64,000 nucleotides of DNA. It comes from Isoetes taiwanensis. Its lineage: Eukaryota; Streptophyta; Lycopodiopsida; Isoetales; Isoetaceae. The notes beneath the pieces are model-generated. The model was not told the origin of the DNA. It was given only the letters and a program-made list of their open reading frames with translations, and did no database searches. This document shows, piece by piece, positions 47,519 to 59,952 of the stretch (positions are counted from its first letter, which is position 1; each line of letters starts with the position of its first letter). Both the position numbers and the translations under genes were made by a program. The stretch is taken from positions 16,918,283 through 16,982,282 of the forward strand of contig JAJEKV010000026.1 of NCBI GenBank assembly GCA_021234155.1. Direction: 5' to 3'.

Positions 47519-48497
47519 TGATATGGAGCATGCTAGGGGGAGTGGTCCAGAAAATTAAGGCAATGGGCCATGGTAATGGGGCATATGAATTTTAATGGTT
47601 TACAAGTTTAAGCAAGGGGGCGTGCAACCATAGACTCTTAAAGCAAGGAAGATATTTTATAGAGGATGATACTTTAACAAAAAGAAAGTAACGAAGACCT
47701 TCATGCAACTATTATTGGAAAAAGGAGGACCAGATGTGCGTTCAGAAGGGGCGGATAGCGAAATAGAAGGAGAACATGTCTTTTTAGCAAGAGGAGGAGG
47801 TCGAACTGAAAACAAACCGTGCATGCATCCGGAACGGTCCGGGGCGAGGTGAATCCTTTCCTCAAATCGGCACCAAAGAATAACAAGTTTATGCAACGGC
47901 ATATTATCTAATTAGGCACCCGAGGGATTTGATTCCAATGCGTGTGTCCTCGATCCGATCCACCCCGCTAGAAGATGACACCGGTTGATGAACTTGCAAG
48001 CCGAGCCTTAGTTGCTACCGTTTGTAATTGTTTCCATTCCCATACCGGCCCGGGTTACGGGAAGAACGATCCATCTCGCGGCGAGATCCCAGATCTCGAT
48101 CCTTGCTCTGTCCGCCCGTTTTAGTCTTGATGAATCGAGGACCCATTGAAGCCTCTCTTCCATTTTCTGGCTGGACTTTCTTCCCTGGAAGACAGGGAGA
48201 AGATCTAAGCCCATTTTCGACTGCCCTAAGCCTATTTGTGCATGTAATCAATTTTAGAGAGGTCACGAGGCTTAAGGAGGAGTAAGCGTAGGCTGGAATC
48301 TATTAATTTGGAATTGCCTTAGTTCTTCTGGATCCGGTTGGGTGGAAACTGGGTGCTCCAACCCCTGGTTGTGGAAACCTTGTACAATCGCTCTTGAGAA
48401 GAGCTGATAAAAGATTCTAGTTATTAACTCTTCGCTTTTCTATCTCTCAACCGTGAAACAAGTGGTTATTACCTTTAAGTTTTTTAAAATCATATCA
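47519..48497 (+). repeat. LTR 3 of the array
   Basis: 979 bp, same ends as the others. The primer site after it is damaged (TGGTATCGGGAG, preceded by an extra AGATA). Confidence 0.85.
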
Positions 48498-49853
48498 AGA
48501 TATGGTATCGGGAGGTTTAGCGATTCTTCTTCCGAATCTATGGGTTATGGGAACATCAAGGTCAGACAACACCAAGAACCGTCAAAGAAGTGTTAGGGGA
48601 TGGGTTTAACTTCTTCAAAGAAGTCGGGGGGATGACTGCGTGGCGCATGAACGGATGGAGCTGGCATCATGGGCATGCCAATCTGAGGTGAAGCACGACG
48701 CTATGCCGATTCATAGGGCTGAACAGGCGGATATGGCTTTCTTCAAAGATGCTTTGCATAGGCGATGGCACCCAACGCGCTAGGGGTTAGGAAGACATGG
48801 TTATAGCAGATTCTATGATTTTTTTGGCATATCACGTAACATACATGAAGATTTAAGGCAGCCCTTCCTCGGTAGACACATCTCGGTTGGTTTTGCGGGG
48901 ATGAAGTTTCTATCGATTAATTTGAGGGTTATTTTGAGGGCGCCATTATGCTTGTAGAAGAAGAATGCAAATTTTGGTTATCATGCCCATTCCATGCAAG
49001 GCAGTCCGGTCTAAATAAATATGACTGTTTTCGGCGGGAGGGCATGTGAAGAGGAAAAAGCTTGGTGCTTTCGTGGAGAATGCTTGAAGCGCATAAGGAC
49101 CGAACTTGTTGAGAACGAGTTGTCGCGGAGACAAGCAAACCACTGCTGCAAAACAGCGAACTACGCTTTATCACAATAACCAAACTACCCACAGTAACCT
49201 CTTGCCATATCTAGAAGTTCATGTTGGTCATTTGAGCTGTGTAAATTCCACCTTTATACACCTTTAAGCACAGTATGGAGAACCGCAAAAGCATCCTGCT
49301 TGGGATCGCGGAGTCAGATCGTGGTGATCTGAGGGGCGAGTTGGCCGTGGTACCAATATTTGACTCTGGAAGTCATATTAACACTTGACCTTATTTGCAG
49401 GTTTGCTTAGTGTTAAGCATTTGGGGAGGAACTTTTACTGGATAAATTGTCAAGGATATGGATGCTAAAATTTGGATGTGGAATCTCAAATTGTTTCTGT
49501 GGGGACGGACTTACGGGATAGACTTATGGGTAAAGTTCGTAAGTTGATTTTCTTTATGTGGAATAAAGAGTAAAAATTTTATTTCTTGGGTATTCCCATG
49601 GTGGATTTGGTATCGTGGAGATACAATCAAGTAGTACCGCGGAGGTACGAAAGATAATGGCGTCTGCATGAGGAGGTACAAAGGGTATATATCGTCTTGA
49701 AATGCAGCGGATATCCATAACTTTTTTAAGTTTGCGGGATTACGGAACCCTTTGATGCAATTTGATTTGGGCGCAATTATCTTGAGAAGGGATGGACCCA
49801 TCTCAAGTGCATTTGAAAAGATCGCGGACGATCTTCTTAAGAAGGGATGGAAC
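48498..49853 (+). other. Internal region 3
   Basis: 1356 bp, homologous to the first two internal regions and again without coding capacity for retroelement proteins. Confidence 0.75.
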
Positions 49854-50839
49854 TGATATGGAGCATGCTAGGGGGAGTGGTCCAGAAAATTAAGGCAATG
49901 GCGGGCAATGGGGCATGGTAATGGGGCATATGAATTTTAATGGTTTACAAGTTTAAGCAAAGGGCGTGCAACCATAGACCCTTAAAGCAAGGAAGATATT
50001 TTATAGAGGATGATACTTTAACAAAAAAGAAAGTAACGAAGACCTTCATGCAACTATTATTGGAAAAAGGAGGACCGGATGTGCGTTCGAGGAAGGGGAT
50101 ATAGCGAAATAGAAGGGGAACATGTCTTTTTAGCAAGAGGAGGAGGTCGAACTAAAAACAAACCGGTACAGATCCGGAACAGATTCGGGGCATGGCAGAT
50201 CCTTTCCTCAAAATCGCACCGAAAGAATGGTTTATGGAACGCCGTTATCTAATTACGGCACCGAGTTTGATTCCAATGCGTGGTGTCCTGATCCGATCCA
50301 CCCCTGCTAGAAGATGACGGTTGATGAACTTGCAAAGCGGGCCTTAGTTGCTACCCGCCTTGTAATTGTTTCCATTCCTTATAATTGGCCGATTCACGGG
50401 AAGAAATCCATCCATGCGGAGATCCCAAGATCATCGATCCTTGCTCTCCGTCCTTTCTTGTTTTAGTCTTGATGAATCGAGGACCCATTGAAGCCTCTCT
50501 TCCATTTTCTGGCTGGACTTTCTTCCCTGGAAGATATGGAGAAGATCTAAGCCCATTTGCGACTGCCCTAAGCCTATTTGTGCATGTAATCAATGTTTAG
50601 AGAGGTCACAGGCTTAAGGAGGAGTAAGCTGTGGCTGGAATCTATTAATTTGGAATTGCCTTAGTTCTTCTGGATCCCGTTGGGTGGAAACTGGGTGCTC
50701 CAACCCCTGGTTGTGGAAACCTTGTACAATCGCTCTTGAGAAGAGCTGATAAAAGATTCTAGTTATTAACTCTTCTGTTTTCTATCTCTCAACTGGTGAA
50801 CAAGTGGTTATTACCTTTAAGTTTTTTTAAATCATATCA
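49854..50839 (+). repeat. LTR 4 of the array
   Basis: 986 bp. It ends ATATCA and is followed by the target-site duplication GATAT and then unrelated DNA. There is no primer site after it, which shows it is the terminal LTR. Confidence 0.87.
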
Positions 50840-51515
50840 GATATCAATTGTTAGAACATTATTTAGAACACCATCTACTTCAATCAGATCTGAATATAGA
50901 TTACAAGCAATTCAGGCCTCGCTGGAAACTTACTTTTACAATTCTAATTGATTCCTCGTCGAACATGGTTGGCTCTCGCACTTTGCATGTGGACATTGTG
51001 CTAAGTATCATATATCAATGTTCTTTGTTTCTGGCAGAAGTATATGGAGTGGCACAATGCAATGTCTACTATATAAAGAAATGATTGGACAAGTCCTTCT
51101 TGGCTCCTTTGGTAAACCAGCCTTTTGTCAAATGGTGCTTGTCCATTAATATAGGAAACTTATATTTTCTATATGATGGACGGGTTTACAAACAGTATAA
51201 AGTTTGAAGTTTTATAGTTCGCCAAACTACACCCTACCAAATCTAGAAGCATTGCAACTGTCCATTCTCCACATAATTTCAAATACAATTTATGTCCTTT
51301 GGTGCTCATGAAATTGAAAAGTTGGATTTTCTATCAGGGTAGTGACTAACATTTTGAAATATTATAATAAATGCTGCCTTTTTTATGCTTAGTCATGCTT
51401 TTTACACACTAAATTGTTTTATATATAGTACCATGCAAATTTGTCTTCATGCTATTTACTACAAATGCTCTCCTCCTCTCCCTTCCTCTTACAAAAAGTT
51501 ATATGTCTTAAATAT

Positions 51516-51698
<183 letters not shown>

Positions 51699-52497
51699 TA
51701 GTTAATTAATGCACATAAATTTACGTTATGTTCTATGTATTCCTACCGTGATATGAGATTTTTAAGTAATTTCTTAATAGTCTCCTTTTTACTAGTGCAC
51801 CTACTATATTCATAACCTATTCAATGTCTGATGCTCTCATTTGTTCTTCAAACTGCAACTTCTAGATCATTTGAACATTCCTCCTACTCTCTATCACTAG
51901 GATCTCCCTATTTTTCATCTTTCTTCCTCCATCCAATCCTTTATCCCAACCCTGCATTTCTGCTAGTTTCTTGTGTTGTAGGCTTGAAATTTCAGTAATT
52001 TATCAAAATTAAGAGTATTATACTGTGGAATAATGTCTTCATATAATTCTGTGGATCAGCTGCAATGTTGATCTATTTTATCAAAAATATTGTGGATTAA
52101 TCCCTTTTTTTATTACTTTTATTGATCTATTTTATCTTCTTCTTCTTTTTTTATTTATCTTATCTTATCTTATCTTATTGTTTAATTTAGTTTTTCCCAC
52201 CATCTGCGTCAGCATCTTCATACAAGCCATAGGGAGCAATCTTTATTTCTAGGTCATAGTAAATAAGTATAACTTTCCTCGTGCTGATTACTGAATCAAT
52301 TGCTTCTGCTAAACTACGTGGTTGTTTTCCATTATATGATCCCACGGATACAATTGATTGCCCTTGAGGTTAATGTGAGTCGATATATTGTGGATGATAA
52401 TCCTGAGATAAAAGCACACCAAGGATATCAACAAGTTTATTTTCATGCCTAATGATATATATTAGCTAATGCGCCGGCTTTGAAACAAGTTGAGAAC

Positions 52498-52561
52498 TCT
52501 CTCTCTCTCTCTGCCTCCCTCCCTCCCTCCCTCCCTCCCTCCCTCCCTCCCTCTCTCTCTG
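52498..52561. repeat. (CT)n / (CCCT)n compound microsatellite
   Basis: CT repeats flank a block of about eight CCCT units: a pure pyrimidine tract on this strand. Confidence 0.93.
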
Positions 52562-54129
52562 TGTGGCAAGATATTTAGATTTTATTAATAAGAAATGTTA
52601 TACAACCTTATTTATAAGCCTCTCAACAGGCTAGATGGGAAATATTTGCACCACACCCAAGAGAGAGGAAAGGTGAGACGCTACCTAACTTAGTACTAAG
52701 ATCAAGACACCTCTACATCTTCTCTACTACAACTGGTACTACAGCGGACTCTTCAAGCCCCAGCTTCTTCCCAGAAGATAGATACTACTGGAGAGTCTCT
52801 TGATTTTTTCCACCCGCAAGAAGCATTCCAACCACCTTTTCAACTTGGGTGTCCAGAAACCAAGATCAGTCACTCAAGCCAGACTAGTCTCTCGCAAATC
52901 AACGAAGGAGGGAATCCACATTAAGGTGGGGAGCTATAACTTTTGAGGAACAGAAGGAAGCGGTAAGCCCAGCGCGTTAACTTGGTCTAGTACATATCCT
53001 TCATCGGTACTATAAGAGGATGCTCTGTCTTCCCTCTTGATTTCACACAGACCTGCCCCAAAGGGGTGGGCAAGTATTTGCAAGGACTAATTATAAGAGA
53101 ATGAAATTGAATTGAATGGTTTTTATCATCTACGAAGATCAATAGTATGGGACCCGAACATAAGTGAACAACAAAAGTGTTACTGTCAGGATTAAAAAAC
53201 CCTCGTCTCGAACTACATATTCTGGATGGTGTATCTTGGGCTATCTCGATAGTTAGGTCCGTCGATCCTATGGCCCAGATCGTATGTTGGGGCCATTTAG
53301 CACCTTCCGTTTTAATTATTTTATCGGATTGTGTTGGATTTCATGCCAGGAACGGCGCAAGTAAAGTCGCATGTGGCATTCTCTAATTTTTTTTCCTTCT
53401 GCATTACGTCTTCCCCTCCCCCTACCTGTTCAACTTCGAACGGGAAGGGAAGGAGAGGGGCAATGGGCCTGGCAATAGCCGGGGCTCCTCTGGAGTCTGA
53501 CATCTGTGGCTTGCTATATCAAGAAATCATATATTTTTCTGCCAATTCCATGAAACCTGAGGAGATTGGGTCTGTGTCCACGATCTTACTTTCTTTTTTA
53601 TATTAGCACATTTCTAAAATCTCTTCTGTTGTCTTGCGTGCTTTCTGGCAGAGAACAACCAAGTATTTACTCGTGAAGTTTGCACGATTCTTATGTAGCC
53701 ATAACACATGGTATTAGAATCAAAGCTTGTAAATAGAAACAACAGCCCAGGTATGTTAAAGCCAGTGGCAGTAGTGGTTGAGAAGAAGCATTATTTTTAA
53801 TATCATCTTGGAGCCGGAAAGGGCGTTGGTGCAAGGCAGAAGCTATCTAGAATGGTTTTGTTGTTTCTTTTTTTGTCTATGTGCTTTCAAGAGTTGTGCT
53901 TTCAAAACATGCAAGAATCGATCTGCAAGAATCCAAGTATGTTCTGTGGCTAAGCAAGTTTACATTCATTGTTTAGGCACCAGTTTACTGGATTTTGCTA
54001 CAACACATTCCTGTTTATTTTCTCCTTTGGCTCTATCAGTTTCCTTCTCCACTTCACCATCATTTTTTGGGGGTAAATCGGTGTTGCTCGTACAGCTAAT
54101 CTTAGGAAAAAGCAAGCATCGAATATCTT

Positions 54130-54746
54130 TGTTAGTATAATAGGATCAAATGTTCAAATTCACTTATTCAACCAACTATTATATTGTACTTCAATAAACA
54201 ATGAACTTATCTTAACTCAATAAGATATTTACTTGTTCTAAATAAACCCAATAATCATATTCAAACCATCGAGAGATACTGTAGCATTTTACGTTCATAT
54301 GGGATCGGCCAATACACTGTAGCAATAGACACTCTTTACCTCTATAGAACTATGTCGGATGAATGCTATACTCCCAGATATATTACAATCAATCTGTACA
54401 TCTTATATTTTACAGGGTTCCGGCGGTTATGCAACCACCGCACCATTCTTTTAAGCTATCTGGCATCAGATAACTTGACCGAGCTTTCCTTCCTTATTCG
54501 AACTTCATTTTCCCGGCTAATAAGGTATTCATAAAAGGAACCTTTATAATAAGCATTCCATATTATCCTTTAGATAATATTCAAGCAATAAAAACCTAAG
54601 GCCTTTGTTTATGAAGATCATGGTCCCTAGGTTTATCTTGTTGAACCAATTCATTATTGCAATCTTCATCACAGTGCATGTCTCCCTGAGACTTTTCTCT
54701 ATATGAGAAAATATAAGATGAACTCATGAAATCCATATTTCTCACA
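54130..54746 (-). repeat. Copia 3' LTR
   Basis: 617 bp; minus strand TGTGAG...TAACA. It lacks about 30 bp that the 5' LTR has near 59032-59061. A polypurine tract (AAGATGAAGGGAGAA) precedes it. Confidence 0.9.
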
Positions 54747-54754
54747 TTCTCCCT

Positions 54755-57331
54755 TCATCTTATAGTTTTCTCAACAATTCTGCAACTTATCTTGCTTGCT
54801 AATTCTCTGAACCTGTTACAGTTAAGCACTTTAGTAAAAATATCTGCCAGTTGATTCTCAGTCCTTATGTGCTCCAACTGTATCACATTTTTACTGACCA
54901 TGTCTCTTATAAAGTGCACTGCCATTTCTATATGTTTAGTCCGTTCATTCACAATGTGATTCTTCGTCATCGCTATGCAGCTAAGACTATCACTGTATAG
55001 AACAGTACTTTCTGTTTGTTTGAGACCCAATTCTTCCAAAAATCTTCTAGTCTATATTATCTCCTTATCAGCTAAAGTTGCTGATGCATATTCAGCTTCT
55101 GCAGTTGAGAGTGCTATGGAGGACTGTTTTTTCTTCTCCAACTTATTGGGCCACCACCTAGCATTAATAAATAACCTGATGTCGATCTTCTTTCATCAGG
55201 ATCATCGCACCAATCTGCATCACATTAAGCAACTAAGTTTAAGTTGTCAGTGCTGTATTCAATTCCAACCATTTTTGTCCCTTTCAAATATCTTAAGATT
55301 TTCTTTGCTGCCAACCAATGACGTCTGCCTGGATTATGATTGTATCTACTCAGAACATTAACTATGAAAGCTATATCAGGTCTGGTATTGTTTGCTACAT
55401 ATAACAAGCTTCCAATTAATGATCTGTAGGGAATGTCTTCCATCTCTCTTGCTTCTTTTTCAGTTTTTGGGCACCATTCCTTCAAAACTTTACATCCAGA
55501 CAATGTAGGAGCTTTCACCTCATTGCATTCGTCCATATTGAACTTGGCCAAGACTGCCTCAATATTTGTTCGGTGATAGACTGATCTTCTTATTAGTCCT
55601 ATCACGTATTACCTCAATTCCAAGAAATTTCCTAAGTTCCCCTAAATCTGTCATCATGAATCTTCTTTTCAAAATCTCCTTACAATGATTTAGAATAGTC
55701 AAATTTTTGCCTGCCATCACACAATCATCAACATAGAGGGCTATGATGCAATGATTGTCTCCATCTTCAAAAATGTATACATTTCCATCATTGTTTAATT
55801 TTCTGAATCCTTGTACCTTCAAGTATGTGTCAATACACTTATACCATTCCCTGGGGGACTGCTTAAGACCATAGACAGCTCTTTTCAATTTCCATACCTT
55901 GTTTCTACCTTCTTCGTATCTTGGTGCTTGTGCCATATATATCTCCTCATTCAATTCTGCATTAAGAAAGGCAGTATTCACATCCATATGGTGCAGCTCA
56001 TAATCCAGTGCATTTGCCATAGCAATAATCATCCTGACACTTCCCAATTTAACTACTGGTGAGTACGTTTCATCATAGTCAACTCCTTTCCTTTGGGTAA
56101 ACCCTTGAGCAACAAGACGTGCCTTATGTTTGGGACTGCCATCTGCACTAACTTTCAGCTTGTAAACCCATTTATTTCCTACTACATTTTTGTCTTTTGG
56201 TCTGTCTACAAGCTGATATGTCTCAGTCCTTTGAAATGATTTAATTTCATCATCCATGGCTGATTTCCATTTATTGGCATCCATACACCCTATACCCTTT
56301 GGAGTTTTCATCATACCCAAACAAATAGGTGACTGTAGACCTGTCATCCAACTTAGATCTCAACTCTTCTGGTACATGTGTATATGTTAAACATCCATAA
56401 GTCTTAAACTTCTCAAAATTTGGAGTTCTCCCTGACCACAACATATCTGGACTGTTCCCATTTATACTTACAGATGGCAAAGCATTTTGAATAAGTACAG
56501 CGGCCTTCATGGCTTCTTTCCACAGAAAGTTTGGCAGTCCACTATGCTTAAGCATTGACCTAATAGCATTCAAAATAGTTTTATTTTTTCTCTCGGCTAC
56601 TCCGTTTTGTTGAGGTGTATAGCTACATGTATATTGCCTTTTAATGCCTCTTTCAATGCAATATCTAACAAACTTGCCAGACATGTACTCACCTCCCCTC
56701 GCACACACTTGATTTTTCTGCCAGTGGAGCGTTCTACATCAGCAGCATAAACTTTGAAAGCTTCGAATGCTAGATGAGTTCTCCTGCTAAAATCGTCAAT
56801 GAATGTTATAAAGTACCTTTTGCCAGTAATTCCTGTAACACTCAAAGGCCCACAGAGATCAGTATGAACCAATTCAAGAGGAGCTTTTGTTTTTTTCTTT
56901 GCTCTCGAAAAAGGGAGTCTACAATGTTTTCCCAGCATGCAACCTTTGCATATATGGTTTTCCAATTTTCTGTTTTCAGATTTGATCCATCCCAATGAGA
57001 TCATTTTTTCAATATGCTTAATGTTAGCATGTCCCAATCTTTCATGCCAAGTAGTGATATTTGCAACTGTAGACAGATTTACACTTCCCATACATTTATG
57101 GTTTAATCCAAAAAGATTACCAACACATTTTTCAACAAACCTTAATTTATTTCCTTCATAGATGTTACATTGCATTTGCTCGAAAACAACCCTGAATCCC
57201 ATGTCCACTAGCTGGCACACTGAGATCAGATTCCTAACTAGAGTCGGAACACAAAGCACATTTTTTAAATCAACAACTCTTCCTTCTAAATCAAATAACT
57301 CGAGCACTCCTACATCTTCTATTTTCTGCAA
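54755..57331 (-). pseudogene. Copia pol remnant: integrase, reverse transcriptase, RNase H
   Basis: Pre-integrase HHCC motif: WHERLGHANIKH...CKGCMLGKH (about 56930-57050). Integrase: LVHTDLCGPL and YFITFIDDFSR give the first two Asp-region blocks. About ten residues after FSRRTH are missing, then a frameshift disrupts the usual DNGGEY block before TPQQNGVAERKN. RT: KWVYKLK, ARLVAQGF, MDVNTAFLNAEL and the catalytic LYVDD (about 55720). RNase [18 protein letters not shown], then an in-frame stop before CDADW (about 55210), then SDSLSCIAMTKN and HIRTENQLADIFTK. The multiple breaks mean it cannot act alone. Confidence 0.9.
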
Positions 57332-57342
57332 GTCCCCATTCC

Positions 57343-58479
57343 CTACTTGGATATGTCCTCCTCACTACAGTCCTTCAGAGATTTTGTAGAGTGAGTTATG
57401 GATCTTTCAGCTCCACTACCTGTAATGATTAAGTCATCATCATCAAGCCTGTTGTTAGAAACCAGCAAAACCTTAGACTTACTTACCTCATCATTTTCGT
57501 CAGTGGTTGTTTCTTCCAAACTTACTTCTTCTGCCACATTAGCTTCATACCTTCCTCTTCCTGCTCTGCCCCTGCCCCTTCCTCTGAAACCAGATCCTCT
57601 CTGACCCCTGCCTCGTCCCCTTGAATTGGTACTGTCCTTAGGAGTTGAGCAAGATGAAGCAAAATGCCCCCTTCCACCACAATGATAACAATTAATCTCT
57701 CTTGTGGGATTTGGGCAATCTACTTTAAGGTGACCATACTTATTGCAGTTAAAACATGGTCCTATCCTTCCTCCTGCCCATGTCTCCTGTTTACCTTTCA
57801 CAAAAAGAACTTGAGCAGCATCATCTTCTCCAAGTACCCTGTTCTGTTCTAGTTCAGTTTTCAACATTCTCTCAGCCTCAACCTTGGTTCTTGCAATGGT
57901 TCTCATAAGAACAGAAATGTTGCCAAGGTTTGAGCATGCTCGGGACATGGCCAACACCTGTTGTTGCTGAGTATACAGCACACCAGGTCCCTCTAAATCT
58001 GCAATAACATTGTCAAAATTTTGAAGAAATTCATTCACATCATTATTTCCACAAAATTTGAGCCTCCTCAACTCATTCTCCAACACATCAATTTGTGAGG
58101 ATGTCTTTTCCTCATAATTCTCCAACATGTAGTTCCACATTTGCTTAGGAGTCATTCCCCTCAACTTAAGCACAATGCTGGAACTTACCTTGCTCATGAT
58201 AATCCCTTGAGCTTCTTTGATTCTGGCATAACCTTCAGATAATCCTCCTCTGACAGAAGTCACACTAGTATGTTCAGCCTGAGCATCACCAGTATCATTG
58301 ACTTCATTACTACTCCCAGCCCTTCTTAGTCTGGCTTCTTCTCCCTGAAGATCAATAAGATCCCAGAGATCCTCTACTTGCAACACATGCTTAACTTTCT
58401 CCTTCCATACTTGAAAGCCAGCATCTCCCTTGAAAACATCTATGGCACTCAGTAAACTTGCCCCAAGTCTGGTAGACAT
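57343..58479 (-). pseudogene. Copia gag with two zinc knuckles; protease active site altered
   Basis: A 378-codon frame starts MSTRLGASLLS, 17 bp after the primer site. Residues to about 200 form the capsid-like UBN2 type domain (FQVWKEKVKHVLQ, EFLQNFDNVIADLEG). Two CCHC knuckles follow (CFNCNKYGHLKVDC and CYHCGGRGHFASSC), then an Arg-Gly-rich RNA-binding stretch. The start of protease reads LIITGSGAERSITH, where copia proteases have DSGA: the catalytic Asp is Gly here. The frame ends at EEDISK-stop, before pol. Gag itself looks complete and might still package RNA, but the polyprotein is broken. Confidence 0.88.
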
Positions 58480-58495
58480 TTTGACTGCACACCAA

Positions 58496-58507
58496 GCTCT
58501 GATACCA
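58496..58507 (-). other. Copia primer-binding site
   Basis: TGGTATCAGAGC on the minus strand, one base after the LTR end, is complementary to the 3' end of plant initiator-Met tRNA. Confidence 0.9.
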
Positions 58508-58508
58508 C

Positions 58509-59155
58509 TGTTAGTATAATAGGATCAAATGTTCAAATTCACTTATTCAACCAACTATTATATTGTACTTCAATAAACAATGAACTTATCTTAACTCAAT
58601 AAGATATTTACTTGTTCTAAATAAACCCAATAATCATATTCAAACCATCGAGAGATACTGTAGCATTTTACTGTTCATATGGGATCGGCCAATACATTGT
58701 AGCAATAGACACTCTTTATCTCTATAGAACTATGTCGGATGAATGCTATACTCCTAGATATATTACAATCAATCTATACATCTTATATTTTACAGGGTTC
58801 CGGCGGTTATGCAACCACCGCACCATTCTTTTAAGCTATCTGGCATCAGATAACTTGACCGAGCTTTCCTTCCTTATTCGAACTTCATTTTCCCGGCTAA
58901 TAAGGTATTCATAAAATGAACCTTTATAATAAGCATTCGATATTATCCTTTAGATAATATTCAAGCAATAAAAACCTAAGGCCTTTGTTTATGAAGATCA
59001 TGGTCCCTAGGTTTATCTTGTTGAACCAATTCAACAATTCTGTCAACAACATCATGAAGACATTATTGCAATCTTCATCACAGTGCATGTCTCCCTGAGA
59101 CTTTTCTCTATATGAGAAAATATAGGATGAACTTATGAAATCCATATTTCTCACA
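58509..59155 (-). repeat. Copia 5' LTR
   Basis: 647 bp, with the same ends as the 3' LTR. Adjoining target-site duplication ATCTT. Confidence 0.9.
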
Positions 59156-59570
59156 ATCTTTTTTTTCAGGACGCCACAAGCATCGAATGGTTTTTTTCTT
59201 CCGAGGAATCCTTGGACTAGATATAGCCCTAACACCCCCAATTTTGCAATGTACAATAGCTTCAAGAATCAAGAGTTTTGTTTGCTTATCTAGTCTATTG
59301 CATTTCTTTCTAGATCCTATTGTTTAAATTTGGTTTTTCCGATGTGTGGAAAACTTTTTGGATTTTATTTTAAGTTCATTTTCTAAGGTTTTAAAGATTT
59401 TTTGCAGCCGGGAAGTATTCTGACTTTCCAAAAATCGAGAAAGCTTTTAAGATATGGTTTCGTAATACAAGCTGTTTCAGGGTAAGGAATTTGCTCACGG
59501 CATGGATGCCACGTGGGAAAATGTATCTTAGATAACTCTAGATCTAGGAAGAGCAAGGGCGGAGGGCAGA

Positions 59571-59952
59571 GAAAATGTCGAAGCCCAAGCCGCAGCGATG
59601 AAATTGAGCCGGAGACGGTGAGGCAACGGATTAGCGAGCAAGTTCAGGAGTATTTTGATGTTCATGCACCTCACAGGCCCCAAAAACTTCCCGCAGCGAA
59701 CCTTCTTCTCAAAATATGGAGTGGCCCTCTCAATCCGACATCTCTGAATATGCTAAACTGCGCGAACTTGAGGCCTCCCCTCTGGTATTTTCTAATCCCC
59801 TTTGTATCTTTTCTTTCTTCCCTTAATCTCTCAACCTTGCTGCAGATTTTCAAACTGAAGGAGGGATTGCTAACGGAGATGAGTTTGTGCAGACCGAGGG
59901 CATTAGCCGTCAATTTTTGTCTGATCTTTTGCCCCCTATGAATATATGGTGA
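59571..59952 (+). pseudogene. Decayed plant gene fragment of unknown function
   Basis: Three frames read one plausible protein in sequence: MSKPKPQR, then DEIEPETVRQRISEQVQEYF and DVHAPHRPQKLP, then SEPSSQNMEWPSQ with DISEYAKLRELEASPL. After a short intron-like gap (59784 to about 59845, GTATTT...TGCAG) a last block reads FQTEGGIANGDEFVQTEG and ends LLPPMNIW-stop. Two 1-base shifts separate the frames, and the exon junction phase does not fit. The wording looks like a conserved small plant protein but I cannot name it. Sequencing error instead of decay is possible. Confidence 0.45.

Larger units (their letters stand above)
42842..50839 (+). mobile_element. Tandem array of a non-autonomous LTR retrotransposon (4 LTRs, 3 internal regions)
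   Basis: Four LTRs alternate head-to-tail with three internal regions of about 1355 bp, giving a period of 2327-2350 bp. Each LTR begins TGATAT and ends ATATCA. After LTR1, LTR2 and LTR3 a primer-binding site like TGGTATCAGAGC follows (43836, 46169, about 48503), matching plant initiator-Met tRNA. Each internal region ends in a purine-rich AAGAAGGGATGGAA next to the following LTR. The whole array is flanked by GATAT on both sides (42837-42841 and 50840-50844), a 5-bp target-site duplication. No gag, protease, integrase or RT is visible; the internal frames are unrecognised, so it depends on another element. Confidence 0.88.
54130..59155 (-). mobile_element. Full-length Ty1/copia retrotransposon, coding region broken
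   Basis: 5026 bp bounded by two LTRs and by the 5-bp target-site duplication ATCTT (54125-54129 and 59156-59160). On the minus strand the order is 5' LTR (59155-58509), primer site TGGTATCAGAGC (58507-58496), gag, a protease remnant, integrase, RT, RNase H, a polypurine tract (54747 upward) and 3' LTR. Integrase before RT identifies the copia superfamily. The LTRs differ at about ten positions plus a 30-bp indel, so insertion was recent. Yet pol has several frameshifts and stops. Confidence 0.93.
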
